Shown here: piece after piece, positions 12,100 to 23,100 of the stretch
Layout: every line of letters begins with the position of its first letter
How positions within the stretch are numbered: the stretch's first letter is position 1
From: Telmatactis stephensoni
Lineage: Eukaryota > Cnidaria > Anthozoa > Actiniaria > Isophelliidae
Direction: 5' to 3'
NCBI GenBank assembly: GCA_029948255.1
Contig: JALIZF010001267.1
Coordinates: 62,001 to 126,000, forward strand
Length of the DNA stretch: 64,000 bases
Notes under the pieces: model-generated
What the model saw: only the letters and a program-made list of their open reading frames with translations
What the model was told of the DNA's origin: nothing
Databases searched by the model: none
Position numbers and translations under genes: made by a program

Positions 12100-13484
12100 G
12101 AAAATATATAAAACGTCACGCAAGGGGTGAGAAAAGCTCATTGTAATTAGACGGGTTTTTCCCTGAACACGAGGAATCACTAAACCAAATCCTCAGTCAT
12201 CACGGGACCCTCACGAGCAAAAGAAAACATTCAACTCTGTTTTGGTTGGGTTCTCTACTAGTTTATGCATATTTTTGCATTGAAGTTAGTACTGGTAAAT
12301 CTTGTTTTATGAGCTGCTAAGATTCCAAGAATATAATTTTGGCTGAAGATGTCATAGGCAAAACCACATGACACCGAAGGAATGTCCTCGACTGTCATTC
12401 AAACTATTGAAATTATATCCGGTTTCGGCAGAAATGAGGCTTGCCTTTTACAACCGGGATTTCTGGGAAGGAATTAAGCCGAAAGATATAAAGCGCCTAT
12501 CGTTTAGAGAGTGCCATTCTGGATAGACAGCTTGAAGAGTAAAGACAGCGTTGGAGTGAATTTTCAATCAATAATCAGGTTTGTAATACTTTGTGCACGA
12601 TAATTTGAGCGAATACTATGAACATAGTAGTTGAATATAAACATAGTAGCATGCTTAGATTTGTAGTATTTCCCATTTAGCCAACGGTAAAAGTCTCTCC
12701 GATAAATCTATGTCAAACTCAAATATTTCTAGTTTCCTGGTCTGAGTAAGTTTTAACATCGTATCGGTTGCACTTTCTCATCAGCGAGTTATATATTTTA
12801 TCTTATTGCTGGGAGCGAAGCGAGCAGCAACACTATTCTTGGTGTGGGATTCCTGTGCGATTTATGACGTCACCTTAATATTGATCCACGAACTCGATTT
12901 TTATGTACGGTGGTATGTTCATGGCGAACCTTGACGTCACGGGGATGAATTGGGATTCCTGTGCGATTCCATTCGAGAGGTTTTATGTTTCTCGAAGTAT
13001 AAATGAAAATCACAAAATGCTAAGTGATATTTTTTCGAGAGGGCAATGTTCTGTTACGGGTCATTTTGCGTATTACTGTTCGAATCGAGGCTCGTCTACG
13101 GGCCGAATCAATTCAAGTCAAGAAAATAAGTATGAAGTGAGGTCGCGCTGAGAATCTCTGCAATATATTTGGTTACCCCACGAAAGAAAATTTTATACTT
13201 TGTATGTGATGGAATTGTATTTATCATTCGTTTAATCTAAAGCGTCAAATACAGTAGACAATATATGCGGTATCTTTGACCGTGATGCAACGTACAACTT
13301 GCTTTTTAAAATCAGTTAGTTTTATAATCATTGCCAACGCTAGCCGTTTGTGATTGTTTGAAAAATTGCTTTTACTCAAAGTGCTAAATATTTTGAACTG
13401 TGTGTGTCCGACACTGATCCTGGAGAATTATGTTTTGTAGTTCAACATTGAAGGTCAACTAGCAGTGTTCGTCACACAACGCAC
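12100..13484. other. spacer without a recognised gene
   Basis: No convincing exon is seen. The phrase GGATTCCTGTGCGATT occurs twice (about 12849 and 12955), each near a 'gacgtcac' motif. 12520-12580 (ending AATCAG/GTTTGT) could be a non-coding 5' exon, but nothing proves it. Confidence 0.5.
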
Positions 13485-13560
13485 TACCCTGCGAGCAGAG
13501 TCCCCCTTTACCTTCTAATCGAGCGAACGAAGGTAAAGGGTGACTCTGCTCGCAGGGTAA
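13485..13560. repeat. hairpin, 30-bp stem
   Basis: TACCCTGCGAGCAGAGTC ... GACTCTGCTCGCAGGGTA, with the stem extended by 'ccttta/taaagg'. This is a compact foldback repeat in the spacer. Confidence 0.75.
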
Positions 13561-14639
13561 CAACGCACAAGAGATAGACAAGAAACATTTCATATATCAG
13601 AGAAAGCGGTGTACTTTCGTGAGTTTTAGGGGAACAGTTCTGCTAACGTGGTTACACAACAGCTGTTTTCTGCTCGCAGCACTTCACTTTCTATTAGAAA
13701 TGGCTAGTATATATATAGTGCAGGCATATCGTGCAGAATTGTTCAGTTTTTTGCTACAAGCATGAAAATTGGTACAATGATAGAAGGCAACATGCTGACT
13801 AATTCCTGATATAGCGCCACGCCCAAAAATCAATACTTCCAGTTTTACACATGTGGAATTAATTTTCACTTAAAATTAAATACAATTGTTGCATTAACAA
13901 GCTGTTCCATGAAATGTGATAATTCTTTACAAGTACTGTTCGTTCTACCTAACTGACTATAGTGCCCCACCCTATTCCTCGTACTTCCAGTTTTATGTTA
14001 ATGGCTTTAATTAAATTCAAAATTACTGAAAATAACCGTTTTCTACAATGCTATCACTACCAACTAATCCTATTTGGTCTAATGATGTATGCCCTTTTCA
14101 TTTCACATGCACTGCCACACCCTAAACTTAGTACTGCCAGTATAGATACATAGGAATACCTCAAGTCTCTCAAGTATCAAAATTATTCACCTTGTTTTAA
14201 AGTCAAAGAGATAGAATAATAGACGGATATGATTGAAACAACGCAATTTGAACAACATGCAACCATGGTAACGCCTTTTAAAAAGTACTTCCAGTAATAA
14301 TACTTTGGAATTGATGATCTGGAATTAGGTTTGGGTGTATGGCAATCTGACATCTTTCTGAACGTATTCCTGCATAAAGGCCACTGTTATTGCACTTCAC
14401 TCGTAACAATCAATAATTCTCACTATTTTATAATTTTCCACATAAAGAAAACCCGTTCACAATAGCCTGATCAATTACACATGATTGTGAAGACCCAGTT
14501 TAATACAGAATGTCTCCAGGCTTGATGTAATGTGGAGCGAATATTGCGGCACTGATAGCCTCAAATCACAGACCATATCTAGAAGTTAACAAAGTCATGG
14601 TCAACCAAAGCGTGTAGAGCCAACAAGTACTCTTATACC

Positions 14640-14920
14640 ATGCAACTGGGAAAGATTCCTCCGGGTATTGAGCTTTTTTTTATTTTTAGCTGAAATTTGC
14701 AAATCCATCATATTGCCCAACAAGAAACACTTGATTTCTTCTGTTGGAGAAAAATTAGTGTTGAACGGGAATTCACTGGATTCCTCAGGTTTTTGAGAGC
14801 TTTTTACTTTTAGTTGAAATTTGCAAATTAAAGTCACCAAGTTGCCTGGAAACATACACTTGATTTCTTCTTTTGACAAGGATTTGCATGTGATGCAGAA
14901 CGGGAATTCACTGGATTGGC
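14640..14920. repeat. tandem duplication of a ~130-bp unit
   Basis: The phrases 'gctgaaatttgcaaat', 'cacttgatttcttct' and 'gaacgggaattcactggatt' occur twice in the same order. It lies in the centre of the inverted-arm element. Confidence 0.65.
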
Positions 14921-15159
14921 AACATGCGCTCAAGAGGAATCAGACTCAAGGCTTTTTTTTTTCATTTGTAAGGATTGTGTCAACTATGCAATTCAGAAAC
15001 TCCTTACCCGTACTCTCGACACTGATGTGGTTGGTGGTGTTGGCAGTCGCCATGTTTGGATAGGACGCTGAAAAGTCTTTCCACATTATTGCAGTACTTG
15101 AAGTTTTCAGAGCACTAGGTCCTAGCAAAGCAGCTGCACTTCCTGCTTTCCATGGCTTC

Positions 15160-15240
15160 CACGACTTTTAGGAGCAAGGATCGCACAGTTGGTTAGTGCG
15201 AGAGGTCCCAAGTTTGATCCCCATCGAATATCAGTGACTT
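15160..15240 (+). mobile_element. tRNA-derived SINE head
   Basis: An A-box-like stretch (CACAGTTGGTTAGTGCGAGA) is followed by a B-box-like stretch (CCCAAGTTTGATCCCCATCG), as in a tRNA-type polymerase III promoter. It does not fold convincingly as a functional tRNA. Confidence 0.45.
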
Positions 15241-15359
15241 CCTATCCTTGTTTCGACTTCTGATCTTTCCGTGTAGCTTTAATATACTGTAAATACTAGG
15301 CTCTTAAAATGGAGCATCGGTGGAGAGTGATTGCTTTTTCCTGTGGCTCTGGAAATAGG

Positions 15360-15480
15360 CCTACTCCGGGCACTAAAATCGCCGTAATTTTGGGCGATTT
15401 TAGCAAAATTATCCCCAAAGATACTCAAAACTTAGGGCGATTTTGGGCGATTTTAGGCGATTTAAGGGCCTGGAATAGGC
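15360..15480. repeat. cluster of GGCGATTTT motifs
   Basis: GGGCGATTTT or GGCGATTTA occurs four times, with its complement AAAATCGCC once, within 120 bp. A short inverted phrase ('ctggaataggcct' / 'ggaaataggcctactcc') brackets it. Probably part of a small repeat. Confidence 0.45.
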
Positions 15481-17120
15481 CTGGAGATCTGCGCACCAAC
15501 GTCCCGCGATTTTGAAGTGAAACTTTTCATTTCTTTGTCTTCACGGGCTGCAATGAAATGTCTATATTCGGGAAAATCTCTGCCTTGGAGACTTGAAGGT
15601 ATTGTTTGCAAAAGTAAAAACAACATTTGAACGGCCTTTGAATGATTCTGTATGTAAAGATCTGTTGGAAATATATGTCAGTCTACTGCAGCAGTTTGTT
15701 GTACTACTGTACAGTTAAACTAACTTTTGCCAAATAGTTATTGACTTTATAGAAGGAAATGTTTTAAAAAAAGCCAAGTCAATGGGGGCAGCATCCCATC
15801 TGCAGCACTCCACCAAAATCACATTAAGAGACTAACCGCTTATCAAGCCAAGTCAGTCGTTGCAGCTACCCTCTGCGCCGCACTTGGCAGTAGACAAAGG
15901 CGGACCGAAAAGATTAAATTGACGCAATTGTGGGAAAACTAAGCAAGAGATTTTGGAAATGTGTAGCCACCTGACCAGATGTAAATGTCAGCAAGATAAA
16001 AATGTGCAAAATTGCAGCTCGTGTGCACAGCCATGTGTGATTGTGGAGGCGATTGCAAATGGAATTAATTTGTTTGGGAAGTTGAAATAATAAAATTTAA
16101 TGATTGCTACGAGTGAACTGCAATAGCCCTCTCCCTTGTCAAAGATTCTTACCTTACTGAATATTAGATTTTCCATAATCCAAAATTGATAAATTCCAGT
16201 AACCCCGATAATCAATTACAATGTACTATTACTGGAAGTACTTTTGAAAAGGCGTTGCCATGGTTGCATGTTGTTCAAATTGCGTTGTTTCAATCATATC
16301 CGTCTATTATTCTATCTCCTTGACTTTAAAACAAGGTGAATAATTTTGATACTTGAGAGACTTGAGGTATTCCTATGTATCTATACTGGCAGTACTAAGT
16401 TTAGGGTGTGGCAGTGCATGTGAAATGAAAAGGGCATACATCATTAGACCAAATAGGATTAGTTGGTAGTGATAGCATTGTAGAAAACGGTTATTTTCAG
16501 TAATTTTGAATTTAATTAAAGCCATTAACATAAAACTGGAAGTACGAGGAATAGGGTGGGGCACTATAGTCAGTTAGGTAGAACGAACAGTACTTGTAAA
16601 GAATTATCACATTTCATGGAACAGCTTGTTAATGCAACATTTGTATTTAATTTTAAGTGAAAATTAATTCCACATGTGTAAAACTGGAAGTATTGATTTT
16701 TGGGCGTGGCGCTATATCAGGAATTAGTCAGCATGTTGTCTTCTATCATTGTGCCAATTTTCATGCTTGTAGCAAAAAACTGAACAATTCTGCACTTTTT
16801 GTGCACGATATGCCTGCACTAATACACGTGCAGGCGCGCGTTCTAGATTTATCACAAAACATAGCTTGGGCTGCAAGTATAAAACCGAATTATCAAGACA
16901 AGATTTTTAAATTGGAAATTCTGCCATTTTTTCGAACCCTTTAATGATTCAATTATACCAATAAGAAGTACTAGCGCAAATTCGATGGATTTTTGAGCAT
17001 TTTCAATTTTACACCACGTATCATTTCCGGTCGATGGCTTCTGTGACATCAGGGAAATAACCCTAACGCTTTACATCATTCTTTCACTACAGATTCGAAG
17101 TTTAATAAACAAGCCAAAAA

Positions 17121-20100
17121 ATGGGTTGCATAGGAAGCAGATGCAACGATCAAGTGGACTATGGAGGAATTCTCAACTGCCATAACATGACTGATAGACC
17201 AATAATACGCATGTGTGCTCCTGGCAAAGATTCCACTAATTTTGCAGACATTGGAGACAAAGTCATTTTGTATGTGGACTTTGGGGAATTTTGCTCGCCA
17301 TGTAGTTTGGCCCAGAATGACTCAACTGGTAATGGAAGTGCTTTAGAACGAGTCAGAGCCGCTGCAATTGCTAGTAGTGGCGACAATCAGTATCGTTACG
17401 ACAAAGAGGTGAATTCATCTGCATGATGTAATCAGGGTGCCCTATATCCTTTTGCAAAATGAAATCACGCAAAAATATTTGGTCTTTTCACGCGTCATGG
17501 GTAATTAAAAATCTCTTTTACGTTCACAAAAAAAATCAAAAGTTGCTTTCACGTGGACGCAAAAAGATTTTAGACTGGCATCAAATCACGTTTCACGTCA
17601 AAATAAATCAGCCATTCACGTTTCACGCAAAAGGTATAGGGGACCCTGTGTAATGCTATGTAGCTAGGGTGGGGTGAGGTAGCCTTAGGGCGTGGTCACA
17701 ACCATCCTTTATGCTACTATGTCAGAGATGTTTCTGCATTCATTGCATTATATATACCACAAAATTACTTTCAAATGTGCATGATGGCGTCATATACTAC
17801 AATTACCAGAATGCATTGTCCACTTTCTTTTGTAAAGTAATTAGTGCCTAGAGCAGATTTCGTATGAGTGTGAAATGGACCACGCCATGCTGTGGCCATG
17901 TCAGTGCCGTGATGTCTATAAAAACAATCGAAATTCCTGCTATAACTGTGCCGTGACCCTGTGGTAGGCATTTTCACAGTCATATGAAATCTACTATATT
18001 GTTCGACTATTCTCAAAAGGGAATAAAAGTCTGAATAAGAAAGAAAATTCAGAGAGCATTCTGGTAGTTGTAGTAAAATGATGCCATCTTGCAAATTAAT
18101 GGCCTATTGGAATGGGAAGCTATACCCCCGAGTTTCAATAGCCTGCACAGGCAGCCCATGCAAGTAAGGGACCATTCATATAATCCCCATGCATTCAGCA
18201 AACACTACTTTAACACCACGTAATAAAGTCACTATAATGCACTCACTGAGAGATCTTTCTCATTTGCTTAGGTTAAGATTGCTGGACTAATAACAGAACT
18301 TAAACAACTTCACCCTGCTGCTCCAGAAAGCACCACATACAAAGCAATCACACGAATTCCTTCCAGCGACACTGAATTTGAGGGAGGAAAAGTACCAGTG
18401 ACACTTCCATATAAAACAAATTCTGGGCAATATGCAGAGATTACACAGGAAGATATCGAGGGACAATATGCTGTGTATTTTCGTAAGTTTATTAGAATTT
18501 CATGGATTTTAATCTGGTGCCTATATATACATTTGTATTTAAGAAATGCTATTCTTGGTCAGGAAACACAGGTGAGGCCAGCAGAGAGGTTCTGAAATTC
18601 TCTCTCTCTCTGTATAAAACATATAGAATGTTACTTGGTCAGATTCTACAAAATCAGACCTGCTTTTTAATTGCAATTATGAACTGCATCCTCAACTAAT
18701 TATTACATACATACACCTATTTTAGAAAAGGTTGTTAGAGCTAAAAGGTGATAGGCAATAGTAGATAGGTCATTCCACAATTCACGATTGAGTTTTCTAT
18801 TTGTTTTTATTAAGAAAGTCAACAATCAGATATTCAAATCCAATGTTTGGAGCAAAACAAATGGAATTATAATGAAGCTATTTTTAAAACTTCTCAATTA
18901 CTTTGGAGTTTGAATTGCCTATCGCCTTTAGCTCTGACAACCTTTTTTGAAATAGGTGTATACATTTAAAATTTAGAGATAAGTTTGAGGATGTTTGACA
19001 GACAAAAATCAGTTAGGGAGCATTCATTTATTAGGAGGGTGTGGGCCGGAGGAATTGAGGTGGGCCAAAAGAAATTTACTCTATGAAAGGGGGTGGGTCA
19101 TGTTTTTCTGAAAGTTAAACCAGGTCAAGGGACTCTATTTTCATATTTGGAAGTGGGGTGGGTCATCAATATAGTTCAATTCCTTACCGTGGGGGCTTAC
19201 ATTTTTTTGTATTTGATTCCTGCAATTCCTCTGGCCCAGCCCCCCTCCTAAAAAAATGAATGCTCCCTTATAAATTTTTCTTCCTTTTTTCAGAGTCTCT
19301 TTGGAAGCAACTTAAAGAGCACAACATTGATGTCTATAGAAAAACTATTACTAATCGATCTTCTGCAATGAGTTCAGGAGGCAGATATGGCAGCATGGCC
19401 CAACGATCCCTGACAGACAATGTTGATGGAAGTGAAAGAATAGACTCTGTGGAACAGGAAGCCATAAGGAGCGAAGATCAACGAAGGGAGAGCCAAGTAA
19501 TTATCATTAGAATATTATTAGAACCATAATCATTATACTGCCCAGAAGCATCAGCCATCCTTTTCACATCCCCTGTGATGGGGGGGACAATATTTCAAGA
19601 AAGATTGCCGATATTTCAGATAAAATGGCGGCGATTTTTGGATTCGAGCGATTATCCAGGAAATTTAGGTCTTTATCCGGGAGACCGGGAGACGAGGCCC
19701 AAAATCTGGAGACTCCCGGATTATCCGGGAGGGTTGGCAGCTATGTAAATCTGTGAAATATAAATCATGTTTTAAACTCATAAGTAAGCACATCCCTCTG
19801 TAAAGCAGATTCTCTACTAATTGCAGAAATCACTTGCAGTGGCCATTTTTACTCGCAGCGAAATTTTGAACAATAGATTTTATTCCCAATGGATACTCGT
19901 TAGCTCGCTGCAAGTGCTTTCAGAGAACTGCTGGAATGGCCTTAAAAGCACCAATTCCTGGTCTTAAACATGCCCACTTACAGTTGACTGTTGTAATATT
20001 TGAACAATAAATTATTGATCAACTATCTTATAGTTTCTGAAGCCTAAGAGGTACTGGCCAGACTCATGGGAAATGAAGTGCTGGAAAAGCTGTTGTGATG

Positions 20101-23100
20101 GCCTCTTGCGATCCAAGAAACCCATCCCAAGATTCATTGCCCAAATTTTTGTTGCACCGCTAGTAAATGTTACAGGATTTAGTCTTTACTATCAGCTGTA
20201 TCTTGTTGAGATTTTCCATACCAAATTTTGGAGTAGAGTTGGGCATTATCTCTCCATGGTAAGACATTAAAGACTAATATAAAATGTTACAATTTAAGTG
20301 ATAATTAAATGTATTTTTGGTGTTGTGCATTAATTTATGCTTTTTGTTACAGGGCATTCCATTAGACAATCTCTTATTGTGTCATCCCCAATTTTCCCAG
20401 GGGGTGGGGGTGGGGGGCCTACAAGGATAATGATTTCATTTAATTTTTGAAATAAAAACAGAGTCTTAAATATGCAAAAGAATTACAATCTACTGTTAGT
20501 CCAAAATATTTCACAAGTTAAAAAACACTTTTCCTCTAAATAATTTTTATTTTTTCTATAGCCCTTCATAGTCCTGATGATGTTAATTTTCTTTGCACAA
20601 TGGAGATTTGTCTTTGACAACAATGCAAGTGACTGCTACAAGACCAACAATTTTGAAGCTTTGATATGGAACGGTGCACTACTCCTGGCTGTCCTATTTT
20701 TTATTTGGTATCTCATTTGGGGACTCATCCAGAGGAATTATCTAATGGGGGTAAGTAAGGTCATCCTGACAGGGCTGTTAACTCTCCTGGATAATCTGCA
20801 TGGTAGTCTCCAGATTTTCGACCGTATCTCCCAGTCTCTCTTGCCGAGGGATGAAAAACCAGAGAACCCCAAGAAAAAACCCTCATTTCAATCATTTCAC
20901 GTGAATAATTATAAGAGACCATGAAAATGAGTAACATATAATAACTAAAAGTATTATGAATAATTGTTCTACAGCTGGCATCTATATACAACTCTTTGCT
21001 ACTCTTTATTAATGTCTATTCATGCAAACTATAAATCGCTACTCATTTCAGCTTTTGATCCAGATCGAATTAGAACTTTCAAAACAATCTGCTCTAAATG
21101 CAGATCAATTAACCCAGAAATTGTTTGCTGTCGATAGGAAATGTTTCTTTATATATATAATCTAATATATTGTAGTTGTATGTGTGTTGTCTATGTGTAT
21201 ATTGTATTTTGTATGGGGCTGTGCCTGTATGGACTCCGAGTCTTTTCATTGCCCTGTTGAAGCTATTAAATAAAAATAATAATAAATTTATTTTTGTTCC
21301 CCAGATTTTCATGATAGTACCCCTAATCATTCTGGTCATTCTTGCTAACATCTATTTCCAAGTATCCATAAAGAACACCCTAAACAGTACGTATCCCTGC
21401 CACAGATGCTGGGATCACACCATCCATGCCGCTGGGATGGTGCACTATTACAACCTATTTACGCTCATGGAATGGTATTATAATCCAGTATTATGGGCCT
21501 GTGTTTTTTCAGTATTTCAGTCCTTTTCTCACATCTTTGAACGTAAGTAAATTGTGAATGTCCATCCATAACCCTCAAAGGGGTCATCTACATAGCTGCC
21601 AACCCCCAAGGCTTTCGTACCTGGAGATCAACATTTTCCCCTTAGAATTGGGTCGATTTTCGCGAAGATTTTCACGCTCAGTGGGGGGGGGGGGGGGGTT
21701 TGGAAAGACAATATTTCAAGAAAGATAGACGATATTTCAGATGAAATGGCGGCGATTTTAGGATTCGAGCGATTATCCGGGAGATTTAGGTCTTTATCCG
21801 GGAGACCGGGAGACGAGGCCCAAAATCTGGAGACTCCCGGATTATCCGGGAGGGTTGGCAGCTATGCATCTATGGGAGGGCTGCAAGGGGTGCACTGACC
21901 CCCTCCTGGAATGACTTTGGGCCAATTTCTCCTCAGTACTTACATCAAAAGTGTTCTCCAGAATCTTCAATTTCCAATTTCAGTTTCCAATTTCTCCAAC
22001 CCTGGATCCCTCCTATAGGTAATCTTGCATCCATGCACCCTTGCATACTAACAAAAAGCTTGTGGAAACGTACATCCTGGGGACATTTTGCATGACCAGG
22101 GACCCTGATTTCTAAAATCACCTGCACACACTTTAATAATATAAAGTTATTTTAAAAGTTCCTATATGATATTTACATCTTATGATCATAATTTCCCAAC
22201 TATTTATCCTAATAGCCAAGTTTCCTCCACGAGTCACCCAAACAGCACACTGGCTGAGCTGTTCACACATGTGCAAGAGAATGGGATGTACAAAGGCCCT
22301 TTGTATCTTGTCTGCTCAGGCAGTGTTTGGTGCAATGGACGAGGTAAGATAGCAAAATTCTGCAATAATAAACCTCTGTTCCCCATGTAACCACTGCCCA
22401 ACTGGCTCAGTTGATCGAGCATCAGTCTTTCGTGCGAGAGGTCGGAGTTTGGTACCCAGCCAGACCAAAAACTCAGGGTGCTACCTTTGTAATTACATCT
22501 GCAAATGGTCAGACCTTTCGTCTTCTCAGATAAGGACGTTAACCCTGCTTGTATAGTGGACGTAAAAGATCCTGTTGTACTGTTCCCAGAGAGTAGGGGA
22601 TTGTCGACTGGTACAATGGTATAATAACAAACTCTAAGTGCATTTGATGAATATAATTATTATACATTTAGATATTTGCGCTATATAAATGCTAAAATTA
22701 ATTTTAGTACATAAAGCTAATTAAAGCTCTTGAATATGTGCATGTGACAGGTGATGCATATCTTGGAATAGGAATATTAGGAAAGTCCTTTTCTTCTGCC
22801 TAGAGCAGATCATTCTGCATAGGTGCTATATAAGCAATTCATTATTATTATTTCTTTGAGAAACTCAGTAACTCTAACTTGCTTTCTTGGTCTTAGTTCT
22901 TAGCTTCACCTAGACTGCTTCCAATATTCATCCTAAGATTCTGTTATCAACTTGGATACAATCCCAAAGAATGGAAAACAATGAAAAAACTTGTGAAAAA
23001 GTGTTCAGAATATGGTAAGCAATAATTTGTCTTTCAATCAGTCAAACTTTTTGAATGCCCTCGCACCAATGAAACTCAGCTATATGTGTCAAAAACATGT

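Larger units (their letters stand above)
13717..16821. mobile_element. element with ~0.6 kb inverted arms (13717-14303 and 16224-16821)
   Basis: The left arm begins TAGTGCAGGCATATCGTGCA and the right arm ends TGCACGATATGCCTGCACTA. Inside, the arms match in inverted orientation over nearly 600 bp with few differences, ending near GTACTTCCAGTAAT / ATTACTGGAAGTAC. Each arm holds several copies of a short phrase (TACTTCCAGT or TACTGCCAGT, roughly 13838, 13979, 14131, 14285), which could be transposase-binding repeats. The 1.9 kb centre has no transposase frame, so this is a non-autonomous foldback element or two inverted copies of one element. Confidence 0.85.

Noticed and set aside
13684..16944. 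Matching small frames at 13962-14153 and 16373-16564
   Set aside because: Same explanation: identical inverted arms, not a gene pair.
22391..22470. Possible tRNA gene
   Set aside because: A second copy with the same non-tRNA body at 33558 shows it is a SINE.
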